Of a stretch of DNA of 64,000 nucleotides, positions 35,216 to 42,952 are shown in pieces; position 1 is the first letter of the stretch; the number at the start of each line of letters is the position of its first letter. Position numbers and translations under genes: made by a program. The notes below the pieces were generated by a model. The model saw only the letters and a program-made list of their open reading frames with translations. It had not been told where the DNA came from and searched no databases. Source of the DNA: an uncultured Gemmatimonadales bacterium (GTDB lineage Bacteria; Gemmatimonadota; Gemmatimonadetes; Gemmatimonadales; GWC2-71-9); NCBI GenBank assembly GCA_947259405.1, contig CAMYLY010000010.1, positions 42,142-106,141 of the forward strand. Direction: 5' to 3'.

Positions 35216-35623
35216 ATGGGTTACAAGATTCAGGAAATCGAGGGTATCGGACCGTCGTACGCGACCAAGTTGGCGGAAGCCAGCGTCCGCACTACGACCG
35301 ACGTGCTGAAGAAGTGCTGCGACGCGAAAGGGCGGGCGGAAGTCAGCCAGAGGACTGGCATCAGTGAAGGCCAACTGCTGAAGTGGGCCAACATGGCCGA
35401 CCTGATGCGTATCAAAGGTGTCGGCTCGGAATACTCGGAGTTGCTGGAAGCCGCCGGTGTGGATACCGTCAAAGAACTCAGAATGCGTAATCCAGAAAAC
35501 CTCGCGCAGAAGATGCGTGAAGTTAATCAGGTCAAGCGCCTGTCGCGGGCGACGCCCGGCGTCAAGAGCGTCGAGAAGTGGGTCGCGCAGGCGAGCAGGA
35601 TGAATCCCGTCATCACTCACTAA
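35216..35623 (+). CDS. DUF4332 helix-hairpin-helix protein
   Basis: 135 aa, soluble. Two helix-hairpin-helix units: IQEIEGIGPSYATKLAEASVRTTTDVLKKC and LMRIKGVGSEYSELLEAAGVDTVKELRMRN, as in DUF4332 proteins, which resemble the nonspecific DNA-binding HhH of polymerases and nucleases. It probably binds DNA or another structured partner; no catalytic residues are seen. It is followed after 11 bp by dodecin, so they may be one unit. Confidence 0.85.
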   Translation: MGYKIQEIEGIGPSYATKLAEASVRTTTDVLKKCCDAKGRAEVSQRTGISEGQLLKWANMADLMRIKGVGSEYSELLEAAGVDTVKELRMRNPENLAQKMREVNQVKRLSRATPGVKSVEKWVAQASRMNPVITH

Positions 35624-35634
35624 CGGAGACGATC

Positions 35635-35838
35635 ATGGCAGTCGCCAAAGTCACGGAAATCACTGCGGGCTCGAAGAAGAGCTTCGAGGACGCGGTGCGA
35701 CAGGGAATCAGGCGCGCGTCCAAGACGCTCGACGACATCCAGGGAGCCTGGGTGCAGGAAATGACAGTCGCTGTCGAGGATGGCAAGATTTCGGAATACC
35801 GTGTGAACATGAAGGTGACGTTCGTCTTGCTTGACTGA
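35635..35838 (+). CDS. Dodecin flavin-storage protein
   Basis: 67 aa, exactly the dodecin size. MAVAKVTEITAGSKKSFEDAVRQGIRRASKTLDDIQGAWVQEM carries the family pattern, including the Trp that stacks on bound flavin and the SKKSFEDA helix, and it ends in VNMKVTFVL. It forms a hollow dodecamer that binds flavins and protects against their reactivity. The track gives a 19-codon longer ORF; ATG 35635 has GGAG upstream and matches the family start. Confidence 0.93.
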   Translation: MAVAKVTEITAGSKKSFEDAVRQGIRRASKTLDDIQGAWVQEMTVAVEDGKISEYRVNMKVTFVLLD

Positions 35839-35861
35839 CCCTTCGGACTTCACCGTGAAAA

Positions 35862-35891
35862 CAAGACGGCCGGGACATCCCGGCCGTCTTG
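35862..35891. terminator. Bidirectional intrinsic terminator
   Basis: CAAGACGGCCGGG-ACAT-CCCGGCCGTCTTG is a perfect 13-bp stem, preceded by AAAA and followed by CGTTAC. It sits between the convergent dodecin and HerA-like genes, 2 bp from the stop of the latter. Confidence 0.88.
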
Positions 35892-35893
35892 CG

Positions 35894-38365
35894 TTACTCG
35901 AAAGCCGCGGTCGCGACCCCGTCGGAATCGATCCACCACGGGAGCCACACGAAACGGACCGCGTTAATGGTGATGTCGGTCTTCCGCGGGCGAATGACCT
36001 GTTCGGCGATCTCCAGCGACTCGATATCGCCGATGTCTGCCAGGTCCGCGGTCTCGTCGGCGAACTCCGCCTCGAGGTCGGCCAGCTTCTGTTGCTGCGC
36101 TTCGAGGTCCCGCTTCGCTCTCGCGATGTCTTCCTTCTCCCGGGCAGCCCTCCCGACGCCACGCATCGTGGTCGTTGCCCGTCCGACGGTGCCGACACTG
36201 GCGACCTTCCGGCCGAACAATGCGCCCAGGACCGTCGCTCCCATCGAGATGGCGGTCTGTGCGGTCTGCTGACGCAACTGGCCCTGCTCCCGCCCCAGGC
36301 GTTCCTCGGCTTTGCGGATGCGCTCTTGAAGACGGGCCAGTTTGGGGCCGTACCGCTTACGCAGTTTCTCCATCTTGACGTCGCGGCGTTCACGGGCGGC
36401 CTCGCGCACGCGAACCCGGAACGCCTCAGGGGTCTCATTCACCTCGGACGTGAGCTTCAACGCCTTGACCTTCTGGAGCGTGATCGCGGCGTCGCGATAG
36501 AGATGTGTCTTGAATGCCTTGCTCCAGGTCGCGTACCGTTTCGCGTTTGTCACGCCTGACGGGGTAGCGCCGAATTCGGCATCCTCTTCGGGCGAATCGG
36601 TGAGCCCGACCGCATCGGACGGTTTCCGCTCACCCCCTTTCCAGATGTCGGCCGGCAGCTTCTTGGGCAGGTTAACCACATATGTCACCGTCTCCCACAG
36701 ATCGATGCCGGCTCGCGCGTTCGCGAAATGGAGGTCTGCGTTCCCCAAGAGCGCCGGACGGTATAACAACCGCGCATTTGGGTCGGGAGAGTCCGAGATC
36801 GTCGCGGCGATACCTTCGTCGGCTTCAGGCGGGAGCACGGGTCGCTCCGCGGCCTCCTGCCTCCGCGCAGCGGCTTTCTTCCGAGGCTTGGTTGGAGCTC
36901 CCGCCGCTGGAGCTTCCGAGGGTTCCTTGCGCGGCGCCATCAAGGTCTCGATCTGGCTGCTCGTGAGCGGACCGCGCAGGTACGACATGGCCCACCGTGT
37001 GTGAAACAGGACCGGCGCATCGTCGTGCACGTTGTTCATGAGAAACACTCGGCTGTCCAAGCCCGCGAGGATGCGTTCCATCACCTGGCGATCGAAGGTC
37101 GATCCGGCCTGCGCCGATGCTCCCTCGAGGCCTTCGAGCACTCGAAGCTTGTCGCGCTCCGTCTGTAGACGCCCCAGAAACCATGTTCCCGCGTTGGAGA
37201 GACCCTTGTAGTCGAGGTCCACGGGGTTTTGGGTGGCCAGCACAACGCCTACACCGTAGGCCCTGGCCTGCTTGAGCAACGTGAGCATAGGCGTCTTGGA
37301 TGGCGGATTGGCTGTCGGTGGGAAATACCCGAACACCTCGTCCATGTAGAGCAGGGCCCGGAGACTTGGCGTGCCGGACTGCGTCCGCATCCATGTGACG
37401 AGCTCGTTGAGCAAGAGCGTCACGAAGAACATGCGCTCGGCGTCCGAGAGATGGGCAATCGAGAGGATGGCGATCCGGGGCCGCCCATCCGGAGCCCACA
37501 TGAGCCGGGGAATCTCGAGCGGCTCGCCCTCCATCCACGCTGCGAATCCCGGCGAAGCAATGAGGCTGTTGAGGCGCATGGCCAACTCGAAGCGGTCCGT
37601 GCTCGGGAAGAACGTATCGACATCCATCACCCCCACCTTCTCGATGGGCGGCGACTGCACCTGGGCGATAAGGTCGGGGATGTCCATGTCGCGTCCCTCC
37701 AGCCAGGCATTCTGCAGGAGGGTCGAGAGGAGGATGTGCTCGCGACTCTGAATGGGATCGGCCTCGATACCGACCAGTGCGAGCAGTCCGGCGGCGGAGG
37801 CCGAGATCCGCTCACGAAAGGCGTCAGCGTCGTTCCGAACGTCTTCGGGAGGCGCGGCGAACGATCCCAGCACTGTCAGGGGGAGCCCAGCGGTACTGCC
37901 GGGCGTGTAGATCGCGATGTCCGCCGCCTCACGCAGGCGTCGGATCCGCGACGGCTTCTGCCCCCAGTCAGCGAGGCCCTCCTTCCACTTCTTGGCCGTG
38001 GCCGCCGCGTATTCGTCCGGCTCCATCCCTTTACGTCCCGCCTCCGCACTGTCGACCCACGGTCGAAAGTCATCCGCCGAGAGGGTGGGGAACGTGAGCA
38101 TCATGTTGCCAAGGTCACCCTTGGGGTCGATCGCGATCGTCGGTATGCCGTCAATGGCCGCTTCTTCCAGCAGCGAGATGCACAACCCGGTCTTGCCGCT
38201 TCCGGTCATGCCCACGCAGACCGCGTGCGTCGTCAGGTCCTTGGCGTCGTACAGCAGCAGGTTGGGGGTTATCTCGCCTTCGTCCAGGTCGTATTCGCGG
38301 CCGAGGTAAAAGGCTCCGAGCTTCTCAAAGGCCGTGGGGTCCGGGGTTTTGCTCTTGCGTGCCAT
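35894..38365 (-). CDS. HerA/VirB4-type P-loop ATPase with C-terminal coiled coil
   Basis: 823 aa. The N-terminal ATPase (~30-480) has Walker A GMTGSGKTG (52-60), DPKGDLG, Walker B ALLYMDEVFGYFPP and sensor ATQNPVDLDYK, the layout of DUF87/DUF853 HerA-like pumps and of TraD-like motors. Residues ~480-520 are a Lys/Ala-rich linker. The C-terminal ~300 residues contain long coiled coils (EKLRKRYGPKLARLQERIRKAEERLGREQGQLRQQ and a second after a Gly-rich hydrophobic stretch MGATVLGALFGRK). No nuclease (NurA) or DNA-transfer genes adjoin. DNA translocation is the family role; the client here is unknown. Confidence 0.82.
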   Translation of the reverse strand: MARKSKTPDPTAFEKLGAFYLGREYDLDEGEITPNLLLYDAKDLTTHAVCVGMTGSGKTGLCISLLEEAAIDGIPTIAIDPKGDLGNMMLTFPTLSADDFRPWVDSAEAGRKGMEPDEYAAATAKKWKEGLADWGQKPSRIRRLREAADIAIYTPGSTAGLPLTVLGSFAAPPEDVRNDADAFRERISASAAGLLALVGIEADPIQSREHILLSTLLQNAWLEGRDMDIPDLIAQVQSPPIEKVGVMDVDTFFPSTDRFELAMRLNSLIASPGFAAWMEGEPLEIPRLMWAPDGRPRIAILSIAHLSDAERMFFVTLLLNELVTWMRTQSGTPSLRALLYMDEVFGYFPPTANPPSKTPMLTLLKQARAYGVGVVLATQNPVDLDYKGLSNAGTWFLGRLQTERDKLRVLEGLEGASAQAGSTFDRQVMERILAGLDSRVFLMNNVHDDAPVLFHTRWAMSYLRGPLTSSQIETLMAPRKEPSEAPAAGAPTKPRKKAAARRQEAAERPVLPPEADEGIAATISDSPDPNARLLYRPALLGNADLHFANARAGIDLWETVTYVVNLPKKLPADIWKGGERKPSDAVGLTDSPEEDAEFGATPSGVTNAKRYATWSKAFKTHLYRDAAITLQKVKALKLTSEVNETPEAFRVRVREAARERRDVKMEKLRKRYGPKLARLQERIRKAEERLGREQGQLRQQTAQTAISMGATVLGALFGRKVASVGTVGRATTTMRGVGRAAREKEDIARAKRDLEAQQQKLADLEAEFADETADLADIGDIESLEIAEQVIRPRKTDITINAVRFVWLPWWIDSDGVATAAFE

Positions 38366-38466
38366 ACGTTCCGTTGCTCCGAAGACTCGTGTCGAAGGAC
38401 GGAAGGATTATGCGTCGGTGTGCGGCAGTTCGCGAGACCCGGTCGGGAAACCGGTGAGCGTGCGGC

Positions 38467-39240
38467 TCAACGCCCTATGGCTCGGATGCCGCCGTTTGTG
38501 ACCCGGAGGGTGATCGTGCCGTTCCCCGCGCCGAGGCGTCCATTGACCTCGTTGGCTGTTATCGTCTGCTCGTCGAGTTGAAGGTTGTCGAGCTCGATGG
38601 TGCCGTTCACGATCGCGGCCGCGAAGACAGCAGACGTGTTGGTGGGAATCGCAAGCGAAACCTCACCGTTTACACTAGCCAAGTTGATGGTGCCACCAGA
38701 GGGGACGGTGGCATCGGCCTCGATGGCACCATTGGCCACGGCGATGTCGAGATCACCATTGGTCAGGGCGTCAACGGCACCGTTTGTGTTGTCGATGACG
38801 ACCGCCGATTGGATGCGAGCCACGCTCACGGTCCCGTTCGCTTGGGTGATATCGACACCAAAGCTCGGTGGAACGAAGATCGTGTAGTCGACTTCGTACG
38901 CACGCCCGTTGGGCTCCCGGCGGTGCGTGGTGGTAACGGCGACCACGGCCCCTATCTCCTCGATGGTCACTTCGATGTCGGCCAGTCGCTCTCGAGCGTC
39001 GGCGATGCTCTCCGAGCGGACCCGTCTTGTGCCCACGATTTGAACCAGGCCATCAGGGGCGTCCCCGGCCGCGACGACGCTTCCATTGATGCCCACGAGC
39101 CTGAGCTCGGTACTGGTGGTAATCGTCAGGGTGTCGGTGAAACTCGCGGTCGCCTGTTCACTGGTGTCGCGTACGTCGATGGTGTCGCACGCCGCCACAC
39201 TCAGCGCTATGGCACACATCAGGGACGTCTTTACGTACAC
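38467..39240 (-). CDS. DUF4097-type beta-solenoid lipoprotein (copy 2)
   Basis: 257 aa, a clear paralogue of the gene at 20347: same length, the same DAPxG..VGTRRVRSES...DIEV signature, and NG-turn repeats (TQANGTVSV, DNTNGAVDAL, VANGAIEADA, SVNGEVSLAIPTNTSA, IVNGTIEL, VTNGGIRAIG). Lipoprotein signal VYVKTSLMCAIALSVAACD. The start is uncertain: GTG 39240 fits the signal peptide but has no strong Shine-Dalgarno sequence, and the track start (39390) adds a non-signal stretch. It is divergent from the DUF4198 gene across a gap with TAACCCGATC direct repeats. Confidence 0.72.
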   Translation of the reverse strand: MYVKTSLMCAIALSVAACDTIDVRDTSEQATASFTDTLTITTSTELRLVGINGSVVAAGDAPDGLVQIVGTRRVRSESIADARERLADIEVTIEEIGAVVAVTTTHRREPNGRAYEVDYTIFVPPSFGVDITQANGTVSVARIQSAVVIDNTNGAVDALTNGDLDIAVANGAIEADATVPSGGTINLASVNGEVSLAIPTNTSAVFAAAIVNGTIELDNLQLDEQTITANEVNGRLGAGNGTITLRVTNGGIRAIGR

Positions 39241-39317
39241 CGGAACCGCCCAGGGTGGGCTTGTCGACGCATGATGGCTGTCCTTGGATGAAGACGATGT
39301 GAACACCCCTTGAAAAC

Positions 39318-39351
39318 TAACCCGATCCTTTCGACGAAGAGTAACCCGATC
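39318..39351. promoter_or_regulatory. Direct repeats TAACCCGATC in a divergent promoter region
   Basis: Two exact 10-bp copies (39318-39327 and 39342-39351), 24 bp apart, lie between the divergent DUF4097 and DUF4198 genes. A partial third GGGTAACGGG follows at 39363. Such spacing (about two helical turns) suits a dimeric or tandem regulator. The regulator is unknown. Confidence 0.4.
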
Positions 39352-39418
39352 TTTTCCATTAGGGGTAACGGGGCTAGGATTATGGGCCAACTACGGAGCC
39401 CATCTCGGAGGTGTAACG

Positions 39419-40243
39419 ATGAAGACACGCGGAATGGTGGTGACGCTGTTGCTGGCTGGGACAGCAACCGCCTTGTTCGGTCATGATCTGTTCATGAAAC
39501 TGGACACGTATTTCCTCACGGCCGACAGCCAGGTCACGATCCCGGTGCATAACGGGACCTTCATGCAAAGCGAGAATTCCATCACGACCAATCGGTTGCT
39601 CGATATCAGCGTCGTAGGTCATGGGAAGCGCATGACGATCGGCACGGACCATTGGCTGGCCGGCGAGAACAACTACACCTCGTATCTCACGATTCCCACC
39701 GGGGCGCCCGGCACCTACGTCGTGGGTGCGTCGACCAAGCACCGGGATTTCGAGCTGGCAGCCGCCGACTTCAATGCCTATCTGGAGCACGACGGTATTC
39801 CAGACGTGCTGGACGCCAGACGCCGCGATGGCGAGCTCGATCGCGACGTGTGGGAACGGTACGGCAAGCACATCAAGACGATCATCCAGGTCGGCGAGTT
39901 GAGGACGAATGACTTCTCGACCCCCCTCGGCTATCCGGCGGAGATCGTCCCGCTCGTCAATCCCTATTCGCTTTGGGTCGGCGACGAGATCACCGTCCAA
40001 TGCCTCGTGGACGGGCAACCAGTCGCGAACCAGCTCGTGATCGCAGGTGGACACGGGGAAAACGGGGCGATGGACGAAACGAGTAACCGGACCGATGCCT
40101 ACGGAAAGGTGACATTCACCCTGCGTGAAGCGGGCCGCTGGTACGTGAAGTTCATCAACATGGTGGAAGTGGACGGTGACCCCGAGCTCGACTACGAATC
40201 CAAGTGGGCGACCGTGAGCTTCGAAATTCGCAGTCAGCCGTGA
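39419..40243 (+). CDS. DUF4198 exported protein
   Basis: 274 aa, with signal peptide (GMVVTLLLAGTATALFG) and then HDLFMKLDTYFL, the characteristic DUF4198 opening. Two beta-sandwich parts follow: ~25-110, and a second ~170-270 (IVPLVNPYSLWVGDEITVQCLVDGQPVANQLV...GKVTFTLREAGRWYVKF). DUF4198 proteins are often linked to nickel/cobalt or other metal uptake; no transporter is adjacent here. The His-rich start (FGHD) might bind metal (inference). SD GGAGGTG is well placed. Confidence 0.85.
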   Translation: MKTRGMVVTLLLAGTATALFGHDLFMKLDTYFLTADSQVTIPVHNGTFMQSENSITTNRLLDISVVGHGKRMTIGTDHWLAGENNYTSYLTIPTGAPGTYVVGASTKHRDFELAAADFNAYLEHDGIPDVLDARRRDGELDRDVWERYGKHIKTIIQVGELRTNDFSTPLGYPAEIVPLVNPYSLWVGDEITVQCLVDGQPVANQLVIAGGHGENGAMDETSNRTDAYGKVTFTLREAGRWYVKFINMVEVDGDPELDYESKWATVSFEIRSQP

Positions 40244-40296
40244 GCAGGGAGTGGGCGGTGCGCGGGCCAGCGCACCGCTCACCGCCTGCTGCTCAC
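40240..40296. repeat. Long imperfect inverted repeat after the DUF4198 gene
   Basis: The core GCGGTGCGC-GGGCCA-GCGCACCGC (9-bp perfect stem, 40255-40278) is extended outward by GTGAGCAGG...CCTGCTGCTCAC, spanning nearly the whole gap. It could terminate transcription of the DUF4198 gene although there is no U-run. The wording resembles the other purine-rich intergenic repeats of this window. Confidence 0.6.
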
Positions 40297-40345
40297 TGCC
40301 TTGCCCCCTAGTCCGCAGCTGTCCCGCCGTCCATCTTCCTGCCCC

Positions 40346-42952
40346 ATGAACACGCGCTTCTCGATTGCCCTGGCGTTTGCCGCTGCCGCGGTGATGCCTC
40401 CCCTCGCGGGCGCACAGGGCGTCTACCCACGCGCCCGTCACGGCGGGAACTACATGCACAACTACTACTTCCCTCCGGGGCCGAGCTCCACGCCGTGGGC
40501 GCCCGCGTGGTCGCCGGACGGGCAGTGGATTGCCATCTCGATGAGCGGCTCGATCTGGCTGGTGAACCCGTCGGACGGCTCGGCGCGGGAGATTACGGCG
40601 GACGACCGGTATCACTCTCTGCCAAATTGGTCGCCCGACGGCGAGTGGATTGCCTACACCGCTGACGCATCCAACCGCACGATCGATCTCGCTACTGTCA
40701 ATGTGCGTACGGGGGTGACCCACACCTTGACGGACGACGAATTCGTCTATCTCGATCCAGTGTTCTCGCCCGACGGCACGCGACTCGCGTACGTGTCCAC
40801 GCACCCAAGCGGGTACTTCAATGTCTACGTCCGTCCCATTCGCGACGGTCAATGGGCGGGAGACCCGATTGCGATTACCCGCGACCAAGACTTCGGACGC
40901 AACCGACTCTACTTCGGGCCCTGGGACATGCACCTTACACCTGCGTGGCTTCCGAATGGGAACGAGCTGCTGCTGGTCTCGAATCGGGGGCAGCCGCTTG
41001 GGTCGGGTGACGTGTTGCGCGCGCCAGTACGGGAGCAGGGTATCGACGATGCAGTTACCGTGCTCCACGAGCAAACGCTCTATCGGACTCGGCCGGACGT
41101 GTCGGTCGACGGCAAGCGGTTCGTGTACAGCTCTACCGCCGGTGCCGCCGACCAGTTCAACAACCTGTACGTGCAACCAACGGCCGGTGGGGAGCCGTAC
41201 AAGCTGACTTTTTTCGAGCACGACGCGTTCCACCCGCGATGGTCGGCCGACGGGAACTGGATTGCCTATGTGTCGAACGAAGGTGGGTTACCGCAGTTGG
41301 AAGTGATCGAAACGTATGGCGGACGACGCGAGTCGATCGCAATCACGTCGCGCGAATGGAAGCGTCCGACGGGGCGAATCGCCGTGTTGGTGCGCGATGC
41401 CGAGAATGGAATGGCCACTGCCGCCCGAATCCACTTGACCGCATCGGATGGGCGCTTCTACGCGCCAAGCGATGCATACGCCCGTGTGGGTACGGTGGGC
41501 GATCACGTATTTCATACCACGGGTCGGTTCGTGGTCGAGCTGCCCACCGGGGAAGCGCAAATGGTGGTCGTCAAGGGATTTGAGTTCCTGCCGGAGACGC
41601 TGACTGTACACGTGGACCCGGGAATCCTGCGTGCTCACATTGTGCGGCTCGAGCGACTCGCGGATATGTCGGACGCCGGCTGGTACAGCGGCTCCACGCA
41701 CGTCCACATGAACTACGGCGGCAACCTTCACAACACGCTTGAGAACCTCATGATGATGTCGGATGCGGAAGATCAGGATATTGTCAACGAGCAAGTCGCC
41801 AACAAGGACAATCGCATTCTGGACCACCAGTTCTTTGTGCCGGGCGGCGGCGCGCACCCCGTCTCCCAACCAGACCGACTGCTCGTGGTGGGACAGGAAT
41901 ACCGTCCCCCATTTTATGGACACGTGTTCATGCTGGGCCTGCGTGACCACCTCATCTCACCCTACGTCACAGGGTACGAGGGAACGGGCATCGAGAGCCT
42001 GTATCCCAGCAACACTGACATGTTGCGGAAGGCCAAGGCACAAGGTGCGACCACGGGTTACGTGCATCCGTATTTCGGAAACGCCGATCCGCTCGACAGC
42101 AACCTTGGCGGTGCGAAGGGGTTCATGATCGACGCGGTGTTTGGTGCGACCGACGCCCTCGAGTGGTCGGGTTCGAACCGGGCGAGCTTCTTTCCTTTGT
42201 ATGCGGCGTGGAACAACGATCTCCGGGTGACCGGAACGGGAGGCGAAGATTCCATCAGTAACCTCCATCGCAGCAAACTCGTGGGATCCGTGCGGACCTA
42301 CGTCTGCACTCCCGATGGCAGACTGACGACGGACGGATGGTACGCTGGGCTACGGGCTGGCCGCGCCTTCATGTCGAGTGGGCCGCTCGTGAACATGCGC
42401 GTGAACGGAGAGATCTCGGGTGGGGAAGTACGGTTGTCGCGAGACGGTGGAATAGTCGAGGTCACGGTCGTTATCCAATCCATCGCGCCGCTGGCCAAGG
42501 CCGAGCTTGTGTTCAACGGTTCAGTGATCGACGAGATCGTTCCGACTGGAGACCGTAAACGCATCGACTACCGAGCGATGGTCACCGTCAATGGAAGTGG
42601 TTGGATCCATGTCCGCGTCGAAGGTGACGCCACGGAGCGATTCCCGTTTGACGTGTCGTACGCACAGGCGTTTGCCAACCCCGTCTGGGTCTTTGCCGGC
42701 AATCAACCGATCCGCAGTCGCGAGGCGGCCGACTACGGCCTTCGCTGGATTGACAGGCTCGAGTCGCTGGCGCGCGACTGGCCGGGTTGGCGCGCACAGG
42801 CGGAGATCGATCATGTCCTGACCCAATTTGACCAGGCACGCGACGCGTACCGCCGCCTGCGCGCCGAAGCGCCGACGTCGACTCCGACTGCCGCGGTGAC
42901 GGATCGCACCACGACGACGCCCATCGAGATGGAGCAAGCATGCTACGAATAG
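40346..42952 (+). CDS. Exported PD40 propeller fused to CehA/McbA-type PHP metallohydrolase
   Basis: 868 aa. Signal peptide (ALAFAAAAVMPPLAGAQ). An N-terminal PD40/TolB-like propeller (~40-350: WSPDGQWIAISMSG, WSPDGEWIAYTAD, FSPDGTRLAYVS, WSADGNWIAYVSNEGG) joins a C-terminal CehA/McbA-like domain (~440-740: GSTHVHMNYGG metal site, VGQEYR, GYVHPYF and SGPLV), the family that includes carbaryl hydrolase. The natural substrate is unknown. ATG 40346 is used; the track's TTG at 40301 precedes it without a signal. The stop overlaps the M14 gene start by 13 bp, so the two are co-translated. Confidence 0.8.
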   Translation: MNTRFSIALAFAAAAVMPPLAGAQGVYPRARHGGNYMHNYYFPPGPSSTPWAPAWSPDGQWIAISMSGSIWLVNPSDGSAREITADDRYHSLPNWSPDGEWIAYTADASNRTIDLATVNVRTGVTHTLTDDEFVYLDPVFSPDGTRLAYVSTHPSGYFNVYVRPIRDGQWAGDPIAITRDQDFGRNRLYFGPWDMHLTPAWLPNGNELLLVSNRGQPLGSGDVLRAPVREQGIDDAVTVLHEQTLYRTRPDVSVDGKRFVYSSTAGAADQFNNLYVQPTAGGEPYKLTFFEHDAFHPRWSADGNWIAYVSNEGGLPQLEVIETYGGRRESIAITSREWKRPTGRIAVLVRDAENGMATAARIHLTASDGRFYAPSDAYARVGTVGDHVFHTTGRFVVELPTGEAQMVVVKGFEFLPETLTVHVDPGILRAHIVRLERLADMSDAGWYSGSTHVHMNYGGNLHNTLENLMMMSDAEDQDIVNEQVANKDNRILDHQFFVPGGGAHPVSQPDRLLVVGQEYRPPFYGHVFMLGLRDHLISPYVTGYEGTGIESLYPSNTDMLRKAKAQGATTGYVHPYFGNADPLDSNLGGAKGFMIDAVFGATDALEWSGSNRASFFPLYAAWNNDLRVTGTGGEDSISNLHRSKLVGSVRTYVCTPDGRLTTDGWYAGLRAGRAFMSSGPLVNMRVNGEISGGEVRLSRDGGIVEVTVVIQSIAPLAKAELVFNGSVIDEIVPTGDRKRIDYRAMVTVNGSGWIHVRVEGDATERFPFDVSYAQAFANPVWVFAGNQPIRSREAADYGLRWIDRLESLARDWPGWRAQAEIDHVLTQFDQARDAYRRLRAEAPTSTPTAAVTDRTTTTPIEMEQACYE

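Noticed and set aside
37229-38581. 450-aa plus-strand ORF
   Set aside because: It is antisense to the HerA-like ATPase, whose Walker motifs make the minus strand the coding one.
39380-41233. 617-aa minus-strand ORF
   Set aside because: It lies opposite the DUF4198 gene and the start of the propeller gene, is Arg/His/Val-rich, and has no family motif; both plus-strand genes have signal peptides and motifs.
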